A DNA stretch of 64,000 nucleotides from the NCBI GenBank assembly GCA_036274895.1, contig DASUEU010000050.1, positions 80,510 through 144,509 of the forward strand, in the 5' to 3' direction. Positions 24,172 to 34,414 of the stretch are shown piece by piece. Under the pieces are notes generated by a model. The model was not told the DNA's origin. It saw only the letters and a list, made by a program, of their open reading frames with translations, and searched no databases. The translations under genes and the position numbers were made by a program. The DNA is from CALMKX01 sp036274895 (GTDB lineage Bacteria > Acidobacteriota > Thermoanaerobaculia > Multivoradales > SZUA-115). The stretch's first letter is position 1; every line of letters starts with the position of its first letter.

Positions 24172-26262
24172 ATGGCGATCTCACGACAGACGCAGGACCT
24201 CCTGGCCAAAGGCGACTTCGAGGCCGTCGAGGACGAATGGCTCGCCCACCTCGAGGAGGATCCGCACGATCTCGACCATTTCGTCGGCGTCGCCCGGGCC
24301 TTGGTCGGTCACGGCCAGCCCGGCCGGGCCAGCAATCTGCTCGAGATGCTCGCCGGTGAGCTGGCCGGCCGGCAGAGCCACCGGATCCGGCTCAACCTCC
24401 TGCGGCGGGCAGGAGAAATCTTCCACAGCACGCCCGAGGCCCTGCACGCGTCGATCCTCGCGACGCTCTCGGCCCTCTATGGCGGAGGCCCCAGCTTCCA
24501 GGGCCTGGCCGAAACCGTCGGCCTGCTACGCGCGACACATGACGTACCGAAGACCTGGGAAAAGGTCGAACGATTGGAGAGTCTGGTGGCTTTCGAGCTG
24601 GGTGAAATCGTGTTCATGGAGGGCAAGGGGGCAGGCCGGGTGGTGGAGGTCAACCTGCAGCTGCAGACCTTCCGGGTGGAGATCCCGGGGCTGCCCAAGA
24701 TGGCGGTCGGCTTTCGCGCCGCCCCCAAGCTGCTGAAGCGGTTGAACGGGGATCATTTCCTGCACCGAAAGCTGACCCGGCGGGAGGAGCTGGCGGCGAT
24801 CGCCAAGGAGGAGCCGCCGGAGCTGCTGCGCATCCTCCTGTGCTCCTACGACGGCCCGCTCACCGCCACGGAGATCAAGCGGGACCTCGCCGGGCTGGTG
24901 CCGGATTCCGCCTGGACCAGCTGGTGGACGGCCGCCCGCCGGCACTCCCAGGTGGTGGTCAGCGGCGCCGGCAGCCGCCAGACCTACAGCTGGGCCGCGA
25001 GCAACGAGCACGCCCTGGCGAGCGTCTGGAAGGCTTTCGAGAAGGCCGACCCGCGCAAGAAGATCGATCTCTACCGCCGCGAAGGTGGGCGCGACGAGGA
25101 GCTGCGCGAGCGCATGGAGGAGGTCCTATCGGCGGTCGCCTCCCGCGCCGTGGCCTCCGACCCCTCCCTGGCCCTCGAGATGTGGCTCGCCCTGGACAAG
25201 GACGGCCGCGCCCCGGACGGCGAGCCCTGGTCGGCATCGGCCTTGCTCGCCACCCGCCCCGACCCGCGGCATCTGATCATCGGTGTCGAGGACCGCGCGC
25301 TGCGCGAGCGCGCCTACCTGCTGCTGCGCCAGCTGCGCGAGGACTGGTCCCGCCACTTCGCCGCCGCCTTGCTCAAGGAGGACGACGCGCGCACTCTCGA
25401 GCTGCTGACCTCCGCCCTGGCGGAGGAGGACCCCGGGGCCTTCGGCCGCTTCTTCGACACCGTGCTCGCCCAGCCGGCCAAGTCCCCGGCGGCCTTCGTC
25501 TGGCTCGCCGAGCAGGCGGCCGAGCACAGCGAGATCCGCGCTCGCAGTCCCTTGCGCCTGTTCCAGCAGATCCTCGGCGCCCTCTCGCTCAACGAGCTCG
25601 CTCCCTACCGGGCCAGCCGCGTGATGGCCCTGTTCGACTCCGGCAGCACGGTGCCGCGCCTGCTCGCCCACCTCTCCGAGGACGAGGCCGCACGGGCCTG
25701 GGAGGCGGTGGACCGCGCCGGCTACCTCGAGACCTACCGTCGCGACGACTTGAAGCGGGCCATCGAGCTGCGCTTCCCGCTGTTGCGGGCGGTGGAGGAG
25801 GTGTTGCCCCTCTACGGCCTGCCGGCGACCCTCGAGGCACGCCGCGCCGAGCTGCACCAGATCCTGGCCAAGGAGATCCCGGCCAACCGCAAGGCGATCG
25901 AGGAAGCTCGCGCCATGGGCGACCTGCGCGAGAACTTCGAGTACAAGTCGGCGCGCCAGCGCCACGAGTACCTGACCTCACGCGCCGCCGAGCTCAAGAT
26001 CCAGCTGGACCGCGCCCGGCCCCTCGACCTCGCCACCATCGACCCGTCGGAAGTGCGCATCGGCACCACCCTGGAGCTCGCCGGCGACGGCGAGACCAGC
26101 ACCCTGTCGATCCTCGGCCCCTGGGAGAGCGACCCGGACGCCGGCATCGTCTCGTACGAGTCGGAGCTGGGCCAGAGCCTGCTGGGCAAGAAGGTCGGCG
26201 ACCTCGCCGAGCTCGGCGGCGGTGTGCTCGAAATCCGGGGGATCCGGGTCTACGGGGGGTGA
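24172..26262 (+). CDS. Very long GreA/GreB-family transcription factor
   Basis: A 696-residue protein whose last 160 residues are a Gre factor. The N-terminal coiled coil has the acidic tip in MGDLRENFEYKSARQRHEY (near residue 582), comparable to GDLSENAEYH of GreA, and the FKBP-like end has ILGPWESDPDAGIVSYESELGQSLLGKKVGD. Gre factors enter the RNA polymerase secondary channel and stimulate cleavage of backtracked RNA. Normal GreA is about 158 residues; here some 540 residues precede it, with a TPR-like start (GDFEAVEDEWLAHLEEDPHD), a small beta domain (GRVVEVNLQLQTFRVEIP) and many helices. Spirochaetes also have very long GreA homologues. No standard greA is in the window. Confidence 0.85.
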   Translation: MAISRQTQDLLAKGDFEAVEDEWLAHLEEDPHDLDHFVGVARALVGHGQPGRASNLLEMLAGELAGRQSHRIRLNLLRRAGEIFHSTPEALHASILATLSALYGGGPSFQGLAETVGLLRATHDVPKTWEKVERLESLVAFELGEIVFMEGKGAGRVVEVNLQLQTFRVEIPGLPKMAVGFRAAPKLLKRLNGDHFLHRKLTRREELAAIAKEEPPELLRILLCSYDGPLTATEIKRDLAGLVPDSAWTSWWTAARRHSQVVVSGAGSRQTYSWAASNEHALASVWKAFEKADPRKKIDLYRREGGRDEELRERMEEVLSAVASRAVASDPSLALEMWLALDKDGRAPDGEPWSASALLATRPDPRHLIIGVEDRALRERAYLLLRQLREDWSRHFAAALLKEDDARTLELLTSALAEEDPGAFGRFFDTVLAQPAKSPAAFVWLAEQAAEHSEIRARSPLRLFQQILGALSLNELAPYRASRVMALFDSGSTVPRLLAHLSEDEAARAWEAVDRAGYLETYRRDDLKRAIELRFPLLRAVEEVLPLYGLPATLEARRAELHQILAKEIPANRKAIEEARAMGDLRENFEYKSARQRHEYLTSRAAELKIQLDRARPLDLATIDPSEVRIGTTLELAGDGETSTLSILGPWESDPDAGIVSYESELGQSLLGKKVGDLAELGGGVLEIRGIRVYGG

Positions 26263-26268
26263 GGGCGC

Positions 26269-28206
26269 CTACCGCCCCGCCGGCGCGGCGGTGGCGGCCA
26301 GACGTAGGTCGAGGTTGCCGGCCTGGTAGCCGTAGTAGGTGAGCAGGCCCTCGACGATCGACTCGGCGATGCGCTGGCGGTGGGCGCGGGTCTGGAGCAG
26401 GCGGCGATCCGCCTCGTTGGCGAGGTTGCAGACCTCCACCAGCACCTTCGCCGGCACCTCGTTGTAGCGCAGCACCGCCGGCACGTACTGGCTGCGGCGG
26501 CGAATGATCTTCTCGCGCACCGGCTTCTCCGCGTGGACCGCCACCGAGCGGCTGCGGAAAGCGGCGATGACGTGCTCGGCCAGGTCCCGCGACAAGCCCT
26601 CGCTCTTGATCCGGCTCTGCCAGGAAAAGCTCACCCTGGGCTGTTCCGTGTACTCCCGCCTGGCCTCGAAGATGGGGCCGCTGCGACCGGCCGTGCCCCC
26701 ACGCAGCTCGGCGCCCGGGATGTAGACCATCGCCCCGCGCAGGGAGGGGTGGAGCGAGTCGGCGTGGATCGACAGGAAGACCACCTTCTCCGCGGGCAGG
26801 CCCGCCTTCACCTCGCGCCGGTAGAGGCTGTTGGCCAGGTACCAGCGCAGGTTGGTGGCGGTCGGTCCGTCCTCGATGGCGTAGGGCGGGTCGGTGAGCA
26901 CCCGGTGGCCGCGGGAGAAGGAGAGCACCTCCTGCTCCTCGGGATGCAGGCGTGAGCCGTCCTGGGTGGTGTGGAGCACCCGCGCCGAGGTGTGCTCGCC
27001 GAGCAGGCGCCGGACCCGCAGCATGATGTCGTAGACGTGGATACTCTCCCACACACCGTGGAAGGAGGCCCCGACGTCCCGGCCGCCATGGCCGGCGTCG
27101 AGGATCACCGTCACGCCATCGAGGCCCAGCGCCTCGACGCGGTTGGCGAAGCGATCGCTCTCCGCCCGGCGGGCTTCCCACTCCGCCCGGCGGGGGTGCC
27201 CCACGGGCAGGTGCTCGGGAAGCAGCAGGTCCAAGGGGATCTTCACCCGGTAGCCCACGGGGATGTCGGTGACGTCAGCGATGACGCTGCGCTGGGCGAT
27301 CTCCTCGGCCAGGGCATTGACGTCTGCGGCCAGCAAGCGGCCGGTGAAACGCACCACCACGCTCGAGTAGAGGGCCTCGCCGGCGCGCAGGCGGTAGATC
27401 GCGTACTCCCCCTGGGAGTCCCGGCCGTAGTCGAGGCGCACCCTGGTTTCGCTTCCCGCGGGCGGAGGATGGCCCACCGGCACGGCGGTGGCCGCTTCCT
27501 GGGCAGCGGGCTCGGCCGTCAAGGGCACCGGCTCGTCCGGACGAACCGGCGCCGCTTCCGCCAACGCCGGTTCCGCCTTCAGGATCGCCGGCTCCGGCGG
27601 CTGCACCGCGCCGCGGGCCACGGCCTGGCGGAACGGCTCCGCCAGCACTTCGGCCGGGATCATCACCACCTCGCCCGGGGCGAGGGGGCGATCTCCCCTC
27701 TCGTTGTAGGAGGCGAGCAGCCGGGTGTGCTCTGCCGAACCGGTGAACCAGTTCGCCACCGCCACCAGGGGCTCGGGGGGCACGGTCTTGAAGCGGCGCA
27801 CCTTGTGCCGCCAGCCGGCGCCGTCAGCCCGGTCCTCCGGGAACAGGGCCGCGAGCACCGCCACTTTTCGGGAAGCCTCGAGAGCAGCCAGAGGGACCCG
27901 CACCTTGACGCCCTTCTTCAAGCTGCGCTGGCCGCCGTTGGCGGCCGAGATGGTGGAGGCGGCCTTCTCGGTGCCGCAGAGGCGGCGCGAGAGGGCGTAC
28001 AGGCCTTCGCCGCGGCGGGGCAAGACTTCGAGGAAGATCTGGTGATCGCGAGTGAGGAGGGCGGTGCCGTCGGCCACCTTGGCACGCACCAGGCCGGTGG
28101 GCTGGGCGGCGAGCAGGGGCAGCGCCAGGGCGGCAACGGCCAGCAGGGCCGCCACCCACCGGCCGCGAGGGCCGATTCTCCTGGAATCGTCGACCTTTAC
28201 GCCCAT
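26269..28206 (-). CDS. Exported N-acetylmuramoyl-L-alanine amidase (Amidase_3)
   Basis: A 645-residue cell-wall hydrolase with a signal peptide (RWVAALLAVAALALPLLAAQ). Residues about 55-110 look LysM-like (LYALSRRLCGT...LKKGVKVRVPL). The Amidase_3 catalytic domain is C-terminal: VTVILDAGHGGRD, FLSIHADSLHPSLRG, and VLVEVCNLANEADRRLL, with zinc ligands and acidic residue in place. It removes stem peptides from muramic acid in the periplasm, for daughter-cell separation or wall remodelling. The N-terminal half is unusually long. It converges on the Gre gene with only 6 bases between them and has its own promoter at 28221-28250. Confidence 0.92.
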   Translation of the reverse strand: MGVKVDDSRRIGPRGRWVAALLAVAALALPLLAAQPTGLVRAKVADGTALLTRDHQIFLEVLPRRGEGLYALSRRLCGTEKAASTISAANGGQRSLKKGVKVRVPLAALEASRKVAVLAALFPEDRADGAGWRHKVRRFKTVPPEPLVAVANWFTGSAEHTRLLASYNERGDRPLAPGEVVMIPAEVLAEPFRQAVARGAVQPPEPAILKAEPALAEAAPVRPDEPVPLTAEPAAQEAATAVPVGHPPPAGSETRVRLDYGRDSQGEYAIYRLRAGEALYSSVVVRFTGRLLAADVNALAEEIAQRSVIADVTDIPVGYRVKIPLDLLLPEHLPVGHPRRAEWEARRAESDRFANRVEALGLDGVTVILDAGHGGRDVGASFHGVWESIHVYDIMLRVRRLLGEHTSARVLHTTQDGSRLHPEEQEVLSFSRGHRVLTDPPYAIEDGPTATNLRWYLANSLYRREVKAGLPAEKVVFLSIHADSLHPSLRGAMVYIPGAELRGGTAGRSGPIFEARREYTEQPRVSFSWQSRIKSEGLSRDLAEHVIAAFRSRSVAVHAEKPVREKIIRRRSQYVPAVLRYNEVPAKVLVEVCNLANEADRRLLQTRAHRQRIAESIVEGLLTYYGYQAGNLDLRLAATAAPAGR

Positions 28207-28220
28207 ATCGTTAAAGCGTC

Positions 28221-28250
28221 ATCTTAGCCCTGCTGAGGGGGGATGGGCAA
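28221..28250 (-). promoter_or_regulatory. Promoter of the amidase gene
   Basis: On the minus strand TTGCCC (28245-28250) and TAAGAT (28221-28226) are 18 bases apart, 15 bases before the ATG at 28206. It lies in the 59-base divergent gap to the tRNA nucleotidyltransferase gene. Confidence 0.5.
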
Positions 28251-28265
28251 ACGGGACGGGGGAAT

Positions 28266-29553
28266 ATGATGCCGCCCATGTCCGATCTCCCCACTCACCT
28301 CCACGGTCTTGGCGAGGAGCCCCTGCTCGCCCGGGTGGTGGCCTTGGCGGGCTCGGCGCGGGTGCACCTGGTGGGCGGCGCGGTGCGGGATCGCCTGCTC
28401 GGCCGCGCCAGCCACGACGTCGACCTGACCGTGGACCGCGACGGCCGGGCCCTGGCGGCGGCTCTGGCGCGGGCGGGCGGGGGGCGGCTGGTGGCGCTCG
28501 GCGGCGACCGCTTCGCCGCCTGGCGAGTGGTCTTCCCGCCGCGGGTGGAGGGGGAGCCTTCGGACGTGCTCGACGTCTGGGACCGCGAGGGCAGCTCGCT
28601 CGAGGAGGATCTGGCTCGGCGTGACTTGACCGTCAACGCCCTCGCCGCCGAGCTGCCGGGCGGCGAGCTGACCGACCCCTTCGGCGGCCGGGCCGACCTC
28701 GCCGCGCGGCGGCTGCGCGCCACCACCGAGCACACCCTGGCGGACGATCCCCTGCGCGTGCTACGCCTGGCGCGGCTCGCTGCCAGCCTGGACGGCTTCG
28801 CCCCCGAGCGCCACACCCTCGAGCTGGCCTGCCAGGCCGCCCCAGCTCTCGCGCGGGTGGCCTCCGAGCGCATCCGCACCGAGGTCGAGACCCTCGCCGC
28901 CGCCCCCGGGGCCGCCCGGGGCTTCGCGGTGCTGGGCGCCGTGGGCATCTATCCCGAGCAGTGGGTGTCACGGCCCGCCCGCGCCGGCGAGCTCGCTCGC
29001 CTCGACCGCCTGCTTCAGGGCTTCGATCGCGCAGCCGCAGCGCTCGGTGGGCGGCTGCCCGCCGCACCGCTGGGCTGGGCGGCGGCCCGCTTCACCCTCG
29101 CGGCGCTGGCCTTGTCACCACCGCCGCCCCCCACCGAGTGCCTGCGGCTCCTCGCCGAGAGGGGCTGGCTGTCCCGGGACCGCAACCGCGAGGCGGCGCA
29201 CCTCCTGCCGGCCGCCGAGCCGCCGCGAGGAGAAAGGGCCCGGCGCTGGTTCCTCCACCTGACGGCTGAGCTGTGGCCGACGGCCGTGGTGACGGCGACG
29301 ACCATGGCGAGGGAGGTGGGCTCCGACTGGGAAGAGAAGGAGCTCGGCGCCCTCCTCGAGCTGGCGGCAGCCGAGGCCGAGATCCTGCGCGACCCGCCTC
29401 GCCTGGTACGCGGCGACGAGGCCCGAGAGCTGCTCGGTCTGCCCGACGGCCGCGCCCTCGGCCGCGCCCTCGACACCTTGCGGCGGATGCAGATCGAAGG
29501 GCAGATCCGCACGCGGCAAGAGGCCCAGGAGTGGCTGCGGGGGCAGGCCTCCC

Positions 29554-29579
<26 letters not shown>
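28266..29579 (+). CDS. CCA tRNA nucleotidyltransferase / poly(A) polymerase family protein
   Basis: A 437-residue class II nucleotidyltransferase. The head domain has VHLVGGAVRDRLLGRASHDVD with the GG...DVDLT metal site, then DVWDREGSSLEEDLARRDLTVNALA (the RRDxxxN motif) and DPLRVLRLARLAASL. These enzymes add or repair the CCA end of tRNA or add poly(A). The neck is followed by a long C-terminal region. Two in-frame ATGs open the gene (28266, 28269) with a third at 28281. Whether it is a CCA, A-adding or poly(A) enzyme cannot be told. The 3' end overlaps the convergent pilT gene by 26 bases. Confidence 0.93.
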
Positions 29580-30951
<1,372 letters not shown>

Positions 30952-31054
30952 GGGATGACCCGCAAGAAAAAGGGCCCACCACGACTCCGGCCGGCGGCGA
31001 ACGCCGCGGAGCGGGACCCGAAAGCCGGGAGATTCTACCGACCTATGACCCGGA

Positions 31055-31690
31055 TCAGAAGCGGCGCATCAAGCCGACCACGATGCCCTGCACGCGGACG
31101 TCCCCGGCGGCCACGCGGATCGGCTTCATGGTGGGGTTGGCGGGTTGCAGGCGGACCTTGCGGCCCTCGGGGTAAAAGCGCTTGAGGGTGGCCTCGCCGT
31201 GGATCAGGGCGACCACCATCTCGCCCGGCTCGGCCTCCTCGCGGGAGAGCACCACCACGAAGTCGCCGTCGTGGATGCCCTCCTCGATCATCGAGTCGCC
31301 GACCACCCGCAGCACGTAGTGGTTGCCCAGCCGCCCGCCCAGCAGGTGCTCGGGTACTTGCAGCTTCTCGTTGCCCGACACCGCCTCGATCGGCCGGCCG
31401 GCGGCGATCAGCCCCAGGAAGGGCAGCTCACGCACGGCCTCGGGCTCCCGCTCACGGGCGGGCGAGGGCTTGAGCAGCTCGAGGCCCCGCTTCTGGTTCC
31501 AGTCCCGGCGCAGGAAGCCCTTCTCGGCCAGGAGCTTCAGGTGCTTGTAGGGAGTGCCGTACGAGGAGTAGCCGAACTTCTCGCAGATCTCGCGCAGGGT
31601 CGGCGCCACGCCCCGGCGCTGGTGGTAGTCCTCGATGAACTCGAGGATCTCCTTCTGCCGCTCGGTCAGGTATTCCGGCCTTTCGCCCAT
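31055..31690 (-). CDS. lexA: SOS repressor LexA
   Basis: A 211-residue repressor of the DNA-damage regulon. The N-terminal winged helix (LTERQKEILEFIEDYHQRRGVAPTLREI...) binds DNA. The C-terminal peptidase has the cleavage site Ala97-Gly98 (LIAAGRP), catalytic Ser133 (VVGDSMIEEGI) and Lys170 (EATLKRF), all intact. RecA filaments trigger self-cleavage. The predicted -10 box lies only about 7 bases before the ATG and no ribosome site is present, so the mRNA is probably leaderless. I see neither the proteobacterial CTGT-N8-ACAG box nor a GAAC-N4-GTTC box upstream, so the operator of this lineage must differ. Confidence 0.97.
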   Translation of the reverse strand: MGERPEYLTERQKEILEFIEDYHQRRGVAPTLREICEKFGYSSYGTPYKHLKLLAEKGFLRRDWNQKRGLELLKPSPAREREPEAVRELPFLGLIAAGRPIEAVSGNEKLQVPEHLLGGRLGNHYVLRVVGDSMIEEGIHDGDFVVVLSREEAEPGEMVVALIHGEATLKRFYPEGRKVRLQPANPTMKPIRVAAGDVRVQGIVVGLMRRF

Positions 31691-31696
31691 GGGCGT

Positions 31697-31725
31697 AGGG
31701 TAGGCAAAAAAAAGGCGGAAGGCAA
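31697..31725 (-). promoter_or_regulatory. lexA promoter giving a leaderless transcript
   Basis: On the minus strand TTGCCT (31720-31725) and TACCCT (31697-31702) are 17 bases apart; the spacer contains a run of eight T. The start codon at 31690 lies about where transcription should begin. Confidence 0.55.
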
Positions 31726-31740
31726 GGGGAGGGCCCCTGA

Positions 31741-31769
31741 TTGACCCATCCCCCTCCCCCCGCTATGCT
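31741..31769 (+). promoter_or_regulatory. Promoter of the M16 peptidase pair
   Basis: TTGACC (31741-31746) and TATGCT (31764-31769) are 17 bases apart. The start codon at 31788 follows after a leader of about 12 nt with no clear ribosome site. Confidence 0.7.
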
Positions 31770-31787
31770 GCGCCGGGATTCCCCGAG

Positions 31788-33062
31788 ATGACGGGTGTCA
31801 CCCCTCAACTGGTCCGCCACCGTCTCGACAACGGCCTCGCCGTGGTCGTCGAGCGGGATGACTCGCTGCCCCTGGTGGCGGTCAACGTGCGCTATCACGT
31901 CGGTTCCAAGAATGAGCGGCCGGGCCGCACGGGCTTTGCCCACCTCTTCGAGCACATGCTCTTCCAGGGCTCCCAGCACGTCGGTACCAACGACCACTTC
32001 GCCCACGTGCAGAGGGTCGGCGGTGTGGCCAACGGCTCGACCTCCCGGGACACCACCACCTACTACGAGACCTTGCCGGCCGAGCACCTCGAGCTGGGCC
32101 TGTGGCTCGAGTCCGATCGCATGGGCTTCCTGCTCCCGGCCTTGACCGCCGAGAAGCTCGAGAACCAGCGCCAGGTGGTGATGAACGAGCGCCGCCAGCG
32201 GGTGGACAACCAGCCCTACGGCCGAGCCTCCGAGCGTCTCTTCGAGCTGCTCTACCCAGCGCCGCACCCTTACTCCTGGCCGGTGATCGGTACCATGGAG
32301 GACATCGCCGCGGCCCGGCTGGCGGAGATCGCGGACTTCTTCCGCACCTACTACCGCCCCAGCAACGCCGTGCTCGCCGTGGTCGGGGACGTCGATCCGG
32401 ACGCCGCCCTGCTCGCCGCCGAGCGCTGGTTCGGCTCGATTCCGGACGGCGCACCGCCGCCCCAGGTGGCCGCCCCTTCGCCCACCTTCGCCGGCCCGCT
32501 GCGCGAGCAGAGCCAGGAGCCGGTGCAGCTCGCTCGCATCTATCGCGCCTACCCCGTGCCGCCCTTCGGCCGCCGCGAGTGGTACGCCGCCGACCTCGCG
32601 GCCTACGTCCTGGCCGACGGCAAGTCGAGCCCCCTCCACCACGACCTGGTCTATCGCCGGCAACTGGCCACCTCGGTCGGCTCCTATGTCTACGGCACCG
32701 AGCTCGACGCCGCCTTCCTTCTGGTGGCGACCGTGCGGCCGGGCGTCGAGGTGGTGAGGGTCGAAGAGGCTCTCGACGCCCACGTCGCCCGGCTGGCCGA
32801 GTCGCCGCCGGCCGCCCCCGACCTCGAACGGGCCCGCAATCGCATCACCCACCAGCTCTTCGACGGCCTCCAGCGCGTGGATCGCCGCGCCGAGCTGTAC
32901 ACCGAGCTCGCCCTCTTCTTCGGCGAGCCCGAACGCCTGGCCACCGAGGCCGACCGCTACCTCGAGGTACCCGCAGGAGCGATCTCCGAGGTGGCCGCCT
33001 CCCTCCTGCGGCCGGAGCGCTCGGTGACCGTGGTGGTCCACCAGGGAGGCCCGGCGGCGTGA
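31788..33062 (+). CDS. M16 zinc peptidase, catalytic subunit
   Basis: A 424-residue M16B peptidase (pitrilysin/processing-peptidase type). The inverted zinc motif is intact in FAHLFEHMLFQGS (HxxEH), with the downstream glutamate region LENQRQVVMNERRQRVDNQPYG. Such peptidases degrade peptides inside a clamshell formed by active and inactive halves. No signal peptide is seen (MTGVTPQLVRHRLDNGL), so it is probably cytoplasmic. The start of the next gene overlaps its stop (GTGA), and that gene encodes the non-catalytic partner. Together they correspond to a split M16 heterodimer. Confidence 0.94.
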   Translation: MTGVTPQLVRHRLDNGLAVVVERDDSLPLVAVNVRYHVGSKNERPGRTGFAHLFEHMLFQGSQHVGTNDHFAHVQRVGGVANGSTSRDTTTYYETLPAEHLELGLWLESDRMGFLLPALTAEKLENQRQVVMNERRQRVDNQPYGRASERLFELLYPAPHPYSWPVIGTMEDIAAARLAEIADFFRTYYRPSNAVLAVVGDVDPDAALLAAERWFGSIPDGAPPPQVAAPSPTFAGPLREQSQEPVQLARIYRAYPVPPFGRREWYAADLAAYVLADGKSSPLHHDLVYRRQLATSVGSYVYGTELDAAFLLVATVRPGVEVVRVEEALDAHVARLAESPPAAPDLERARNRITHQLFDGLQRVDRRAELYTELALFFGEPERLATEADRYLEVPAGAISEVAASLLRPERSVTVVVHQGGPAA

Positions 33063-34414
33063 GCCGTCTCGACCGCAGCCGGCCTCCTCAAGGAGGGTCG
33101 GCGCGGGCCGTCCGCTTTCCGCCGATCGAGCGCCACCGCTTCGCCAACGGCCTCGAGGCCCTGGTGGTGGTCGCACGCCATGCGCCGCTCGCCATGGTCC
33201 AGGTGCTCACCCCCGCCGGCACCCTCGAAGAGCCGCTCGAGAAGGCCGGGCTCGCCACCCTCACCGCGTCGCTGCTCGACGAGGGCACCGCCCACCGCAC
33301 CGGCCCGGAGATCGCCGCGGCGGTCGAGCAGCTGGGCGGCGAGCTGGGCACCGGGGCCAACTGGGACCTCGCCAACGCCTGGCTCCAGATGCGCTCCCGG
33401 GACTTGGGGCTGGGCCTCGAGCTGCTCACCGAGATCGTCACCGCGCCGGAGCTCCCCGAACACGAGACGGAACGGCTGAAGCAAGAGCGCCTGGCCGAGC
33501 TGCTGCGCCGCAAGGACTCGCCCGAGACCCTCGCCGAGGTCACGATCCTGGAAGCGGTCTATGGGCGGGGCGGTCCCTACGGCCGCTCCATCCTGGGCGA
33601 CGAGAGCACGGTGGCCCGCATCGGCCGCGAGGACGTGGCCGCCTTCTTCCGCCGGTACTGGGGCCTCGCCGGGGGCCACGTGCTGGTGGTGGGAGACGTC
33701 GATCCCGGGGAGGTCTTCCGCCGGCTGGAGGGCGGTCTGGGGGCGACGCCCGCCGCCACCTCGCCCGCCCCCACCGTGTTCCGGGAGGCGCCCCCCTCGA
33801 CCCGCAGGGTGGTGATCGTCGACCGGCCCCACGCCCGCCAGACCGAGCTGCGGTTGGGCAAGGCCGGGCTGCCGCGCAACCATCCGCAGTACCTGGTCCT
33901 GCGCCTCCTCTCGTCGCTCTTGGGCGGCAAGTTCACCAGCCGGCTGAACCTGAACCTGCGCGAACGGCTGGGGCTGACCTACTCCGTGCAGTGCAGCTTC
34001 CAGCCGCGGCGGGGACCCTCGCCCTGGGTGGTCCGGGCGGCGGTGGCCACCGACGCCACCGCTCAGGCCACGGCCGAGGCCCTGGCCGAGATCGAGCGGC
34101 TGCGCACCGAGCCGGTGGGCGCCCGCGAGTTGGCCGAGACCGTGGACTATTTGACCGGCACCTTCGCCTACACCCTCCAGACCCTCTTCGACCTCGCCGG
34201 CCGACTCGAGGAGCTGGTGGCCTTCGGGCTGCCGGACGACGCCTTCGAGCGCCAAGCCGAGCAGTACCGGGCGATCACCGCCGGGCAGATCCGCCAGCTG
34301 GCCGAGGAAATGCTCGACCCGGCGCAGATGCCCATCGTGGCGGTGGGGCCGGCGGCGGAGCTGGAGGGAGCTCTCGCCCCCTTCGGAGAGGTGAGCCGGA
34401 TCAGCGCAGCGTGA
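33059..34414 (+). CDS. M16 peptidase-like protein, inactive partner subunit
   Basis: A 451-residue M16-fold protein. The start is GTG 33059, overlapping the stop of the catalytic subunit; earlier in-frame ATGs would lie deep inside that gene. The position of HxxEH reads KAGLATLTASLLDEGT, so no zinc site exists. The C-terminal half keeps the R/Y substrate-binding region of the family (LNLRERLGLTYSVQCSF). Active-inactive pairs are the usual design of bacterial M16B heterodimers. The 3' end overlaps the convergent kinase gene by 14 bases. Confidence 0.93.
   Translation: MSRLDRSRPPQGGSARAVRFPPIERHRFANGLEALVVVARHAPLAMVQVLTPAGTLEEPLEKAGLATLTASLLDEGTAHRTGPEIAAAVEQLGGELGTGANWDLANAWLQMRSRDLGLGLELLTEIVTAPELPEHETERLKQERLAELLRRKDSPETLAEVTILEAVYGRGGPYGRSILGDESTVARIGREDVAAFFRRYWGLAGGHVLVVGDVDPGEVFRRLEGGLGATPAATSPAPTVFREAPPSTRRVVIVDRPHARQTELRLGKAGLPRNHPQYLVLRLLSSLLGGKFTSRLNLNLRERLGLTYSVQCSFQPRRGPSPWVVRAAVATDATAQATAEALAEIERLRTEPVGARELAETVDYLTGTFAYTLQTLFDLAGRLEELVAFGLPDDAFERQAEQYRAITAGQIRQLAEEMLDPAQMPIVAVGPAAELEGALAPFGEVSRISAA

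Noticed and set aside
32102..33058. Longer start for the inactive M16 subunit
   Set aside because: The extension lies wholly within the catalytic M16 gene in another frame. GTG 33059 overlaps that gene's stop and begins the folded domain.
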